Under the pieces are notes generated by a model. It was not told the origin of the DNA and ran no database searches. It worked only from the letters and a program-made list of their open reading frames with translations. From an uncultured Solirubrobacteraceae bacterium (lineage in GTDB: Bacteria > Actinomycetota > Thermoleophilia > Solirubrobacterales > Solirubrobacteraceae): a DNA stretch of 42,740 nucleotides. This document shows positions 24,832 through 33,126 of the stretch, piece by piece (the first letter of the stretch is position 1; every line of letters begins with the position of its first letter). Where the stretch lies: the NCBI GenBank assembly GCA_902806205.1, contig CADCVR010000098.1, positions 1 through 42,740 on the forward strand. Reading direction: 5' to 3'. The translations under genes and the position numbers were made by a program.

Positions 24832-24854
24832 CCCCGCAGCGTCGGCGTGCGGGG
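24832..24854 (-). terminator. Terminator after the UDG gene
   Basis: CCCCGCA, 9-base loop, TGCGGGG: perfect 7-bp stem 65 bases past the UDG stop and just upstream of the lhr promoter. It separates the two units. Confidence 0.55.
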
Positions 24855-24919
24855 GCTCAGGCGGCGTACAGCCGATCCCACGCGATGAAGGGGGTGGAAG
24901 CACACGCCGCGCGAGCGGC

Positions 24920-25606
24920 TCAGTCCCCGGTCAGCTCGCGGGCGCGGGCGAGCGTCGCGTCGAGCATCGTGTCGGTCATCCGGCCCGTGAACGTGTTCTG
25001 CTGGCTGGGGTGGAAGCAGCCGAGGAGCGGCCAGCGGCCGCGGGGGTCCCAGAGGACGTCGTGGCCGAAGCGCGGCTGCGGGCGCGGCATGGGCTCGCCC
25101 GCCGCGGCGCGCAGTTGCAGCGCGGCCTGCCACGCGAAGCCGCCCAGGCAGAGGATCAGCTCGACGTGCTCGAGCAGCCGGAGCTCGCTGACCGCCCAGG
25201 GCAGGCAGGTGTCGCGCTCCTGGCGGGTCGGCTTGTTCGCCGGCGGGGCGCAGCGCACGGCCGCGGCGATCCACGCGTCCGTGACCTCGAGGCCGTCGTT
25301 GGCGTGCACGGAGACGGCCTGGTTGGCGTACCCGGCGCGGTGCAGTCCGGCGAAGAGGAAGTCGCCCGAGCGGTCCCCGGTGAAGATGCGGCCGGTGCGG
25401 TTGCCCCCGTGCGCCGCGGGCGCCAGGCCGAGCACGAGCAGGCGCGCCCGCGGGTCGCCGAAGCCCGGGATCGGGCGCCCCCAGTACTCCTCGTGGGCGA
25501 AGGAGCGCCGTTTGACCGTGGCTGCCTCTTCACGCCAGGCCACCAGCCGCGGGCAGCGCCGGCAGCTCGTGATCGCCCGCTCGAGGGCGACAAGTGCGTC
25601 GCTCAC
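24920..25606 (-). CDS. udgB: Type-5 uracil-DNA glycosylase (UdgB)
   Basis: 228 residues. Four cysteines placed for an iron-sulfur cluster are seen at 15 and 18 (CRRC), 119 and 134. Motif A reads [19 protein letters not shown] (the alanine-containing motif of family 5, rather than the Glu form of family 4), and motif B is HPSQQNTF with His199. Family 5 enzymes remove uracil, hypoxanthine and other deaminated bases from double-stranded DNA, useful in GC-rich thermally or oxidatively stressed genomes. It overlaps the upstream TetR gene by 4 bases (ATGA) and so depends on that operon's promoter. Confidence 0.93.
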   Translation of the reverse strand: MSDALVALERAITSCRRCPRLVAWREEAATVKRRSFAHEEYWGRPIPGFGDPRARLLVLGLAPAAHGGNRTGRIFTGDRSGDFLFAGLHRAGYANQAVSVHANDGLEVTDAWIAAAVRCAPPANKPTRQERDTCLPWAVSELRLLEHVELILCLGGFAWQAALQLRAAAGEPMPRPQPRFGHDVLWDPRGRWPLLGCFHPSQQNTFTGRMTDTMLDATLARARELTGD

Positions 25607-26268
25607 CGGGGGGCGGCCTCGCGCAGAACGCCGTGCAGGACACGCTCGAGCGTCGGCGCGACGTCACGGATGTCGGCGGGCTGGCCCGTCCGCAGCTGCC
25701 GGGAGACCAGTTCGAACAGCGCGCCGATGCACGCGAACGCGTCGTCCCGAGCGGCGAACGTCGGTCCGCCGAAGCGCGGGGCGACTTCCGCGTTGTCGCG
25801 GTGCAACAGGTGGGCGAACAGGTCCATGACGGCATCGCGGCGCGCGACGGCGCGCGGCCCGGCGCCGATGACCTCGACGAGCAGGGTCTGGGCCTGATCC
25901 GGGTGGGCGGCGAGGATGCCCAGGAACGCGGCGAGGCTCCGGGTGACCCACGCCTCGTAGCTCTCGGCCTCGTCGGGAGAGCCCAGCGCGCGCCCCATCT
26001 CGCGGATCGCGTACTCCGCGGCCGAGTCGAAGAGCGCGAGGATGCACTCCTCCTTGTTGGCGAAGTGCTCGTAGAAGGTCGCCTTGGACATGCCGGCCTC
26101 GCGCGAGATCATCTCCGCGCTGGCATCGGCGTAGCCGACGCGCGCGAACACGGAGCCCGCGGCGGCGAAGAGCCGGCGCCGCTGCACGACGACGCGTATC
26201 TCGAGTGGCGGGGCGTGACGTCCGCGCGGGACCGGGGGCGCTTCGGGGGACCGGGCGGGATCGGGCAT
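25603..26268 (-). CDS. TetR family transcriptional regulator
   Basis: 221 residues. The N-terminal helix-turn-helix is classic ([20 protein letters not shown] and [19 protein letters not shown]). The C-terminal ligand domain is helical with no recognised ligand class. The ATG at 26268 is chosen: a TTG at 26289 is in frame but falls upstream of the TAATCT -10 box (10 bases before this ATG). It is the first gene of a two-gene operon with udgB, an unusual companion for a TetR repressor. Upstream, the motif GCAAAC-TGGG/GCAAAC-CGGG is repeated and may be part of its operator. Confidence 0.88.
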   Translation of the reverse strand: MPDPARSPEAPPVPRGRHAPPLEIRVVVQRRRLFAAAGSVFARVGYADASAEMISREAGMSKATFYEHFANKEECILALFDSAAEYAIREMGRALGSPDEAESYEAWVTRSLAAFLGILAAHPDQAQTLLVEVIGAGPRAVARRDAVMDLFAHLLHRDNAEVAPRFGGPTFAARDDAFACIGALFELVSRQLRTGQPADIRDVAPTLERVLHGVLREAAPR

Positions 26269-26278
26269 CCGCTCAGGG

Positions 26279-26284
26279 AGATTA
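26279..26284 (-). promoter_or_regulatory. -10 box of the tetR-udgB operon
   Basis: TAATCT on the minus strand, 10 bases before the ATG at 26268. Two related GCAAAC(C/T)GGG-type repeats lie just upstream. Confidence 0.4.
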
Positions 26285-26418
26285 CGCAAACTGGGTCGCG
26301 AGAGTTGGGCAAACCGGGTGCGCGCCGGAGCCCGGCACGAGGCCTCGTTGCCGGGGCCGTGCCGGCAAGGACCGCTTCCACGAGAGTCGGTCGCCAGGGC
26401 CGGCTGATCAACCGCCTC

Positions 26419-26424
26419 TAGAGT
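26419..26424 (+). promoter_or_regulatory. -10 box of the lipoprotein gene
   Basis: TAGAGT, 6 bases before the ATG at 26431. Confidence 0.55.
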
Positions 26425-26430
26425 GGGCCC

Positions 26431-26865
26431 ATGCTCGCCCGCCGACCGCTCGCCGCCGTCCTCGCTGCGGGAGCGTCGCTGGCCGCCGGGTGCGGCGCCC
26501 AGGCCGGTTCCGGCGTCGCGTCGAAGCGCTTCCCCGACCCTGAGCGCCAGGCGGTCGCCGCGGCCGTCCGCGACTTCTCCGACGCGGCGCGCCAGCGCGA
26601 CTACGAGCAGATCTGCGCGGACTACCTCGCCGCGCCGCTGGTCAAGCAGCTCGACGCCGCCAGGCGCACCGCTCGCTGCCCGGACCAGATCGAGCTCTCC
26701 CTCCGCGACGTCGCCGAGACCGAGCTCGCGGTGCGCGACGTGCGGATCTCCGGCTCCGATGCCGTGGCCCTGGTGCTGCCCACGGGCACCGGCGAGCCCG
26801 AGGAGCCCGCGCGCTTCACGCTGGTCAAGGAGGGCACGCGTTGGAAGCTCTCCGGCGTTCAGTGA
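26431..26865 (+). CDS. Lipoprotein, NTF2-like fold possible
   Basis: 144 residues. A lipobox (SLAAGC, Cys near 21) follows a short signal, so the mature protein is lipid-anchored on the outer face of the membrane. The body (RQAVAAAVRDFSDAARQRDY and on, then beta strands ending GTRWKLSGVQ) has the helix-then-sheet pattern of small NTF2/SnoaL-like domains common in actinobacterial lipoproteins. Two further cysteines (QICADY and TARCPDQ) may form a disulfide. There is no catalytic signature. The leaderless -10 box supports the start. It is convergent with rmlB. Confidence 0.8.
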   Translation: MLARRPLAAVLAAGASLAAGCGAQAGSGVASKRFPDPERQAVAAAVRDFSDAARQRDYEQICADYLAAPLVKQLDAARRTARCPDQIELSLRDVAETELAVRDVRISGSDAVALVLPTGTGEPEEPARFTLVKEGTRWKLSGVQ

Positions 26866-26903
26866 GCTGTCCCGGCGCGCCGACAGGGGCGAGCTCGTTG
26901 CCC

Positions 26904-26924
26904 GGTTCGCGCTGGGCGCGAACC
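26904..26924. terminator. Bidirectional terminator, lipoprotein gene and rmlB
   Basis: Perfect 9-bp stem GGTTCGCGC/GCGCGAACC with loop TGG, placed between two convergent stop codons. Confidence 0.7.
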
Positions 26925-26935
26925 AGACAGCACGC

Positions 26936-27922
26936 TCAGCCCAGCCGCGTCCCGTACTGGCGCTCGTAGTAGGCGCGGTAGTCGCCCGAGCGGATCGGTT
27001 CCCACCACTCCGGGTTGTCGCGGTACCAGGCCACGGTCTGCTCCAGGCCCTCGTCGAAGTGCACCTGCGCCTCCCAGCCCAGACCGCGCACCTTCTCCGA
27101 GCTGAGTGAGTAGCGGCGGTCGTGGCCGGGGCGGTCGGTGACGTAGTCGATGAGCGCGTCGGGGTTCCCTCCGACGAACTCGATGATGCGTCGTACGACC
27201 GTGATGTTGGTCTCCTCGTCGGGGCCGCCGACGTTGTAGACCTCCCCGGGCGCGCCGTGCTCGAGCACGTGGCCGATCCCGCGCGCGAAGTCCTCGACGA
27301 ACAGCCAGTTGCGGACGTTCAGCCCGTCGCCGTAGACCGGGAGCTTGTCGCCGTGCAGGGCGTTGAGGATCATGAGCGGGATGAGCTTCTCCGGGTGCTG
27401 GTTCGGCCCGTAGTTGTTCGAGCCGCGGCAGATCAGCGTCTCGAGGCCGAACGTGTCGAAGTAGGAGCTCACGAGAAGGTCGGCGCCGGCCTTCGTCGCC
27501 GAGTACGGGCTCGAGGGGGCCAGCGGCGACTTCTCGGTGAACGAGCCCTCGGCGATCGAGCCGTAGACCTCGTCGGTGGAGACCTGCACGTAGCGCACGC
27601 CGCGCACACGCGCGGCCTCGAGCAGCACGTAGGTGCCCTGGCCGTGGGTGCGCACGAACGCGTCGGGCTCGGCGATGGAGCGGTCGACGTGCGTCTCGGC
27701 GGCGAAGTTCACGACCGCGTCGACGTCGTCCATCGCCTCGGCGGCCTTCTCGGGATCCTCGATCGCGCCGTGCACGAAGCGGTGCCCGACCCCCATGAGG
27801 TTCTCCGGGCGCCCGGCGTAGGTGAGCTTGTCGAGCACCACGACGTCGTCGCCGGCGGCCGCGCGCAGTCGCGCGAAGTTCGAGCCGATGAAGCCGGCCC
27901 CGCCACACACCAGCAGCTTCAT
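26936..27922 (-). CDS. rmlB: dTDP-glucose 4,6-dehydratase
   Basis: 328 residues, an extended short-chain dehydrogenase. The Rossmann motif GGAGFIGSNFARL is at the N-terminus. The active site shows STDEVYGS (with Thr, Asp and Glu of the dehydratase) and YSATKAGADLLV (Tyr-x3-Lys). Substrate-side motifs are SNNYGPNQHPEKLIP and RNWLFVEDFARG. It converts dTDP-glucose to dTDP-4-keto-6-deoxyglucose. It is the last gene of the rmlA-rmlD-rmlB chain, with a 4-base ATGA overlap to rmlD. No rmlC is visible in the window. Confidence 0.95.
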   Translation of the reverse strand: MKLLVCGGAGFIGSNFARLRAAAGDDVVVLDKLTYAGRPENLMGVGHRFVHGAIEDPEKAAEAMDDVDAVVNFAAETHVDRSIAEPDAFVRTHGQGTYVLLEAARVRGVRYVQVSTDEVYGSIAEGSFTEKSPLAPSSPYSATKAGADLLVSSYFDTFGLETLICRGSNNYGPNQHPEKLIPLMILNALHGDKLPVYGDGLNVRNWLFVEDFARGIGHVLEHGAPGEVYNVGGPDEETNITVVRRIIEFVGGNPDALIDYVTDRPGHDRRYSLSSEKVRGLGWEAQVHFDEGLEQTVAWYRDNPEWWEPIRSGDYRAYYERQYGTRLG

Positions 27923-28764
27923 GCGCTCTCCTTGATCTCGTCGAGGTGCCCTTGCAGGCCTTGGGTCCAGGGTGGCAGCCGCACGCCCGGGTCGCGCTCC
28001 GTGCCGAGCACCGACCACGCGGGCCGCGGTGCCGGGCGCTTGAACGCGTCGCTCGTGGTCGCCGTCGCGCGGCAGGCCACGCCGGCCCGGGTGAACGTCT
28101 CGGCCGCCAGGCCATGCCACGTGGCCTGCCCGCCCCCCGCGCCGTGGAAGACGCCCGTCTGACGCACTTCGGCGGCCAGCGCGACGAGTGCGGGTGCGAG
28201 GTGGCCCGTCCACGTCGGGCTGCCGGTCTGGTCGGTCACGACGGCTACCTCGTCGTGGCCGGCGGCCAGGCGCAGCATCGTGTCGACGAAGTTCGGCCCA
28301 CCCACGCCGAACAGCCAGGCGGTGCGCACGATCGCATGCTCCGGCGTGGCCAGCGCGACCTGCGCCTCTCCCGCGAGCTTCGTGCGGCCGTAGGCGCCGA
28401 GCGGGCTGGGACGGTCGGACTCGAGCCAGGGCCGGTCGTTGACCCCGTCGAAGACGTAGTCCGTCGAGAGGTGGACGATCCGGGCGCCCGCCGCCGCGCC
28501 GGCGCGCGCGACGTTGCCCGCGGCGTCGGCGTTGACCCGCAGCGCGACGGCTTCATGCTCCTCGGCCGCGTCGACGTCCGTGTAGGCCGCGCAGTTGACG
28601 ATCGCCTCGGGAGCCACGGAGGCGACGAAGGCCGTGGTCGCGTCGGCGTCGGTGAGGTCGCACTTCGCGTGGTCGGCGGTCACGACCCCGTGGCCGGCCG
28701 CGTGCGCGGCAGCCGCGACCTTGTGGCCGAGCATCCCGGTCGCGCCGGTCACCAGCAGCCTCAC
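27919..28764 (-). CDS. rmlD: dTDP-4-dehydrorhamnose reductase
   Basis: 281 residues. N-terminal TGATGMLGHKVAAAA is the NAD(P)H site. NCAAYTDVDAAEEHEAVALRVN, HLSTDYVFDG and the catalytic YGRTKLAGE are all standard for RmlD. It makes the final reduction to dTDP-L-rhamnose for cell-wall or surface polysaccharide. The GTG start overlaps the rmlA stop (GTGA), and the stop overlaps the rmlB start (ATGA), so all three are translationally chained. Confidence 0.93.
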   Translation of the reverse strand: MRLLVTGATGMLGHKVAAAAHAAGHGVVTADHAKCDLTDADATTAFVASVAPEAIVNCAAYTDVDAAEEHEAVALRVNADAAGNVARAGAAAGARIVHLSTDYVFDGVNDRPWLESDRPSPLGAYGRTKLAGEAQVALATPEHAIVRTAWLFGVGGPNFVDTMLRLAAGHDEVAVVTDQTGSPTWTGHLAPALVALAAEVRQTGVFHGAGGGQATWHGLAAETFTRAGVACRATATTSDAFKRPAPRPAWSVLGTERDPGVRLPPWTQGLQGHLDEIKESA

Positions 28765-29834
28765 AGGATCTCGATCTCCGAGCTGTCGCCGACCATGAAG
28801 CGGTAGGCGCGGGGCTGGCGTCCGGACCGGCCGATCTTCACGTTGCGCCCGAGCAGTGAGCTCTCCATGCGGCCGTCGAGTCCGCGGACCTCTGCGCCCG
28901 CGAGCAGGATCGAGTGCTCGATCTCCGCGCGCTCGACGACGCAGTTCTCGCCGATGGCCGAGTACGGGCCGACGTAGCAGTCCTCCAGGTGGGTGCCCGC
29001 GCCGATGATCGCCGGGCCGCGGACCGTGGCGCGCAGGAGCGTGGCGCCCGGCTCGACGACGACGCGGCCGTCGACCTGCGAGTCGGTCAGCTCGCCGTCG
29101 ACGCGCTTCTCGATGACGTCGAGGATCAGCCGGTTGGCTTCGAGCATGTCCGCCAGGCGGCCCGTGTCCTTCCACCAGCCCCGCACCACGTGCGGCTCCA
29201 CCCGGCGCCCCGAATCGACGAGGTGCTGGATCGCGTCGGTGATCTCGAGCTCCCCGCGGGAGCTCGGCTCGATCGCGCGGGCGGCGTCGTGGATCCCGGC
29301 GGTGAACATGTACACGCCGACGAGCGCCAGGTTCGTCCTGGGCGCCGGCGGCTTCTCGGCGAGGGAGACGACGCGGCCGTCCTGGAGCTCGGCGACGCCG
29401 TAGTGCTCGGGGTCGTCGACGGGCGTGAGGAGGATCAGGGCGTCGGGCGCGTTGGCGCGGAACGCGGCGACCAGCTCCTGGATGCCCCCCTGGAGGAGGT
29501 TGTCCCCGAGGTACATGACGAACGGCGCGTCGCCCAGGAACGGCTCCGCGGTGAGCACGGCGTGGGCGAGGCCGGCGGGCTCGTCCTGGGTGATGTAGGT
29601 GATGCGCACCCCGAACTGCGAGCCGTCGCCGGCCACGGCCTGGATCTCGGGGCCCGTCTCGGGAGCGATGATGATCCCGACCTCCTCGATGCCCGCGTCG
29701 GCCATCGCCTGCACGCCGTAGAAGAGCACGGGGCGGTTGGCCACCGGGATCAGCTGCTTCGCGCTCGTGTGCGTGATCGGGCGCAGCCGCGTGCCCTTGC
29801 CCCCCGAGAGGATGAGGCCCTTGAGGGGTGCCAT
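28761..29834 (-). CDS. rmlA: Glucose-1-phosphate thymidylyltransferase, long form
   Basis: 357 residues. The nucleotidyltransferase domain starts KGLILSGGKGTRLRPITHTS, followed by KQLIPVANRPVLFYGVQAM and YLGDNLLQGGI. It is about 65 residues longer than the common 290-residue RmlA and carries a C-terminal left-handed beta-helix (for example GPAIIGAGTHLEDCYVGPYS). This long form is typical of archaeal and actinobacterial enzymes of the StrD group. It activates glucose 1-phosphate with dTTP. A TAGCCT -10 lies 8 bases upstream of the ATG, in the 18-base gap after the preceding gene. It opens the rmlADB operon. Confidence 0.94.
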   Translation of the reverse strand: MAPLKGLILSGGKGTRLRPITHTSAKQLIPVANRPVLFYGVQAMADAGIEEVGIIIAPETGPEIQAVAGDGSQFGVRITYITQDEPAGLAHAVLTAEPFLGDAPFVMYLGDNLLQGGIQELVAAFRANAPDALILLTPVDDPEHYGVAELQDGRVVSLAEKPPAPRTNLALVGVYMFTAGIHDAARAIEPSSRGELEITDAIQHLVDSGRRVEPHVVRGWWKDTGRLADMLEANRLILDVIEKRVDGELTDSQVDGRVVVEPGATLLRATVRGPAIIGAGTHLEDCYVGPYSAIGENCVVERAEIEHSILLAGAEVRGLDGRMESSLLGRNVKIGRSGRQPRAYRFMVGDSSEIEIL

Positions 29835-29842
29835 GGGGCGGC

Positions 29843-29848
29843 AGGCTA
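29843..29848 (-). promoter_or_regulatory. -10 box of the rmlADB operon
   Basis: TAGCCT on the minus strand, 8 bases before the ATG at 29834 and 4 bases beyond the stop codon of the upstream gene. Confidence 0.5.
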
Positions 29849-29852
29849 TGGG

Positions 29853-30746
29853 CTAGTCGTCGGGAAGCGTCTCCACCATTGCGACGAAGCTGGGAGGCGG
29901 GTAGATGGAGCCGTCGTCGTCGTCGACGCGGATGAGCTCGAGGCGGCGGTCGTGCCACCAGTACAGGTGTGGGCTCAGCGAACCGGGACCCTCCTCGAAG
30001 TGCTCCACCGTGAACGGCGCCATGACGCCCACGGCGTCGAGAACGGTTGCGTCCTGGATGACGTGCAGGGCGATCATGTGGCGGTGGGGGACCGCCACGA
30101 GTGCGCCGTGGTCCGGGAGGGGGCCGAGGAGCGCCTCGAGCGCCAGAACCTGGGTGGCCAGGAAGTGGCTGTCGGAGACGAGCACCTCGACCAGCCCCGC
30201 GTCGTCGAGGGGTCGACGCTCGATCGGCTCACCGTCGTCGAGCTGTGCCATCGCGCGCTGCCACAGCTGGTCTTCGGTCATGCCGGTGCCCCGGACGTCG
30301 TCCGGGCCGATGCTCAGCACCGCGGTCGGCAGGTCGACCGAGAGCACCACGGCCAGGTCGTCGGCGATCTCGCGTGCGATGACCGCGTCGGCGACCTCCA
30401 TGACGTCTTCCATGGCCCAGAGCTGCGGCCGGGCGAGCGCCGGCATGTCGGCCGGGGCGATCTCCGGGGGATCGTCCGTCCCTCCCAGGCGCGCGAGGCG
30501 GTCGCGGAGGAGGTCGCGCCGGTTCGCGGGATCGGCCTCCTGCCACTGCTGCGCCACGCGCGTCAGCCCGTACTCCGTCGAATCGCCCTCGAGGCGCAGG
30601 GCGCCGTCGACGACGCTCCACCCGGCGCCGAGCGCGTCGAGCTCGGCGCCCAGGGCATCCATGAACGCCTCGGTCTCCGCGGAGGACAGGCCGGGGAGCT
30701 CGGGGGAGTCGGCCGGGTCATGCTGGCGGCGGCGGAACAAGGCCAT
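29853..30746 (-). CDS. Cytoplasmic protein, function unknown
   Basis: 297 residues, acidic and without signal or membrane segments. An N-terminal basic stretch (ALFRRRQHDP) precedes a mixed alpha/beta body. Recognisable patches are ALVAVPHRHMIALHVIQD and PHLYWWHDRRLELIRVDDD; the first resembles the core of DUF1444-type proteins, but I am not certain of the family. The ATG at 30746 follows a TAGGAT -10 box by 8 bases; a TTG at 30755 overlaps that box and is rejected. It lies between the rml operon and the PafBC gene on the same strand, with its own promoter. Confidence 0.75.
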   Translation of the reverse strand: MALFRRRQHDPADSPELPGLSSAETEAFMDALGAELDALGAGWSVVDGALRLEGDSTEYGLTRVAQQWQEADPANRRDLLRDRLARLGGTDDPPEIAPADMPALARPQLWAMEDVMEVADAVIAREIADDLAVVLSVDLPTAVLSIGPDDVRGTGMTEDQLWQRAMAQLDDGEPIERRPLDDAGLVEVLVSDSHFLATQVLALEALLGPLPDHGALVAVPHRHMIALHVIQDATVLDAVGVMAPFTVEHFEEGPGSLSPHLYWWHDRRLELIRVDDDDGSIYPPPSFVAMVETLPDD

Positions 30747-30754
30747 CGTGCGCA

Positions 30755-30760
30755 ATCCTA
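30755..30760 (-). promoter_or_regulatory. -10 box of the unknown cytoplasmic protein
   Basis: TAGGAT on the minus strand, 8 bases before the ATG at 30746. Confidence 0.5.
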
Positions 30761-30768
30761 CGTGAAGC

Positions 30769-32871
30769 TCAGTGCGCGACCCGGAATCGGGCGATGGCGT
30801 CGCGCACGGCTTCGCGCGCTTCGACCGGCTCGAGGACGGCGGCGTCCCCGGCCTCCTTGAGCACCTCGCGCACGAGCCAGTCGGCCCCGGCGAAGCTCAG
30901 CTCGACGATCACCGAGCCGTCGCTGAGCTCTGAGTGGACGTGGCGCTCCTCGCGCGCCCAGCGCGCGCGCTCGGGCGACACCCAGACGCGCGCGACCCGC
31001 GAGGCGGGCACCTCGCCCGTGCGCGGCCAGCCCTCGACGTCGGCGGCGGGGTCCACCTCGGGTCGCGGCTCGAAGGTCTCCTCGAGCACCTCGATCTCCT
31101 TGACGCGGTCGAGGCGGAAGTGGCGGACGGCGTCCTTGTTCGGGTCGAAGGTCGCGACGTACCAGCCCTCGCGGCCGTTGATCAGCGCGTAGGGCTCGAG
31201 GATCCGCGCGGAGAACTCGTCCTCGTTGGGCTTGTAGTACTCCAGGCGGATCAGGCGGCGCTCGACGATCGCCTCGCTGACGACCCGCGCGACGTCGGAG
31301 TCGTCGGCGCCCTGGCGGGCGAACTGCAGGCCCTGCTCCATCGGGTCGGCTCCGAGCGCGGCGACGATCTTCTTCCGGGCGCCCTCCAGCGCGCCCTCCG
31401 GGAGATGGTCGCCGATGAGGTCGATCGCAGCGACGAGTGCCTTCGCCTCCACGGGCAGCAGGCGCGCCGGTCGCGCGAAGTTGTCGGAGTACGGCTCGGG
31501 GTCGACCTCGATCTTGCCGTCGGCGTTGACCTCGGCGTAGAGCACGTAGGACCCGCCGCCGAAGTTCACGACGTTGAGCACGTTGATGTCCTCGTGAAGC
31601 TCCTGCTCGGTGACGTTCAGCCGCGCGCAGATCTCCTCCGCGTCGAGCAGCTCACCCGCGCGCCCGGCCTCGATCAGGACCGAGGCGAGCGTCACCAGGC
31701 GAGCGAAGCGCTCGGGGCGGATGGCGGCCTCGCGCTTGGGCTCGCTCGGCTCCGCGCGGGCGGCCGCCGCCGCCAGGCCGTTCGCGGCGCCGTTGGCCGA
31801 CGCGGGCAGCTCGCCGGGCTGCGGGCCTTCGGGGGCAAGCTCGAGGTCTCCCTCGTGGCGGTCGCAGAGCAGCTCGACGCGCCGGGCGACCTCCGTCCGC
31901 AGCCCGTCGGGCTCGAGCACGCGCGCGTGCTCACCCAGGCGCAGGACCCAGCTCGCGAGCTGCCGGGCGTTCGCGTAGCTCGTGGTGAAGACGATGCCCC
32001 CGTCGCCTTCGCGCTCACCCGCGGGAGCGACCGACCCGAAGCGGCCGAAGTGGCGCTCGACCTGCCAGCCGATGCGGTCGGAGATCCACACCTGCGCCTC
32101 CTCGCGCTGCTCGCCGAACTGCCAGTCGGCGCGGTTGGCGTAGGCGCGGGGGTCGAAGTCGGCCGGGCGGCGGAAGTCGTGCTCGGCCTTCGTCGCGTAG
32201 GCGACCTTCCCGCGGATGCGGCTCAAGCGGAAGACACGCAGCGCCCCGCGCTCGTGGGCGTGACCCAGGAGGTAGAACTGGCCGCCCTGGAAGAGCAGGT
32301 GGTACGGGTCGACCTTGCGCGCCCCGGTCTCGTCGCGCTCCATCGTGTAGTAGTCGAAGGTGATCGTCTTGGTCCGGAAGATCGCCGTCTCGATCTTCGC
32401 CAGCCGGCTCGTGAGCTCGTGGCCGCCGGCGCTGCCGGTGATCCCGAGCGCGATCGAGCCCTGGTCGGGCGCGTTGAGCGGGGACGGGCGCCCCCACGAG
32501 ATCTGCTGGAGCGCGAGGCGCAGCGGCTCGGCGTAGGCGAACTCGCCGTCGAGCAGCGACAGTGCCGTCTGCAGCGACGCGAGCTCGGGGTCGGTGAACG
32601 CGATCGCGGGGAGATGGAAGTTCTCCGGGCGCAGCGAGTAGTTCTCCTGCTCGGCGACGCCGTCCAGGGGCTTCTCCACCGTCAAGACGATGCCGAGCGC
32701 GTCGAGCTCGGACCGGTCCGCGTAGAAGCGCCGCGCGAACGCATCTTCGTTCATGCCGCTGTAGCCCTCGACGTCCCTGCGGATCTCCGGCGCGGTGACC
32801 GGACGGCGCTCGGCCATCAGGTAGGAGACGAGCGAGAGCTGGCGGATGAGCTTCTCCGTGTCCTTCGCCAT
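30769..32871 (-). CDS. pafBC: PafBC-type double WYL regulator (fused PafB-PafC)
   Basis: 700 residues made of two HTH-WYL-WCX units in tandem. First unit: winged helix at 1-65 (EKLIRQLSLVSYLMAERRPV), WYL core near 160-230 (VDPYHLLFQGGQFYLLGHAH) and WCX to about 345. An Ala/Glu linker follows. Second unit: winged helix at about 385-450 (LVTLASVLIEAGRAGELLDA), WYL core near 560 (LEPYALINGREGWYVATFDP) and WCX to the end. In mycobacteria PafB and PafC are separate proteins that activate RecA-independent DNA-damage genes, probably sensing single-stranded DNA. Here one chain carries both. No proteasome or Pup genes accompany it in this window. Confidence 0.9.
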   Translation of the reverse strand: MAKDTEKLIRQLSLVSYLMAERRPVTAPEIRRDVEGYSGMNEDAFARRFYADRSELDALGIVLTVEKPLDGVAEQENYSLRPENFHLPAIAFTDPELASLQTALSLLDGEFAYAEPLRLALQQISWGRPSPLNAPDQGSIALGITGSAGGHELTSRLAKIETAIFRTKTITFDYYTMERDETGARKVDPYHLLFQGGQFYLLGHAHERGALRVFRLSRIRGKVAYATKAEHDFRRPADFDPRAYANRADWQFGEQREEAQVWISDRIGWQVERHFGRFGSVAPAGEREGDGGIVFTTSYANARQLASWVLRLGEHARVLEPDGLRTEVARRVELLCDRHEGDLELAPEGPQPGELPASANGAANGLAAAAARAEPSEPKREAAIRPERFARLVTLASVLIEAGRAGELLDAEEICARLNVTEQELHEDINVLNVVNFGGGSYVLYAEVNADGKIEVDPEPYSDNFARPARLLPVEAKALVAAIDLIGDHLPEGALEGARKKIVAALGADPMEQGLQFARQGADDSDVARVVSEAIVERRLIRLEYYKPNEDEFSARILEPYALINGREGWYVATFDPNKDAVRHFRLDRVKEIEVLEETFEPRPEVDPAADVEGWPRTGEVPASRVARVWVSPERARWAREERHVHSELSDGSVIVELSFAGADWLVREVLKEAGDAAVLEPVEAREAVRDAIARFRVAH

Positions 32872-32879
32872 GGCGCTGG

Positions 32880-32885
32880 ACCATA
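32880..32885 (-). promoter_or_regulatory. -10 box of pafBC
   Basis: TATGGT on the minus strand, 8 bases before the ATG at 32871. Confidence 0.5.
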
Positions 32886-33126
32886 GAGGCGGGCCGAGGG
32901 GCGCCGACCGCGCCGGGGTCTTCGGGCTCGCTCTTTGCGGCCTTTGGGTGCAGACCGCTCGCCCGCGGCAACACTCGGCCGCGCCGAAGTCAGGCTACGA
33001 ACACTCGATCGATTTTCGGTTAAGTCGTGGGTAATGCGGCGGCGGCAGGGAGGCCAGTGACATGTCGCAGGGCTCGCGCATTCGTGCGTGGTCGCGGCTA
33101 CCGACAACCTCCACCGAAAGGTTCCC

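Noticed and set aside
22358-25897. 1179-codon plus-strand open frame
   Set aside because: It is antisense to lhr, udgB and tetR, whose proteins are all recognisable.
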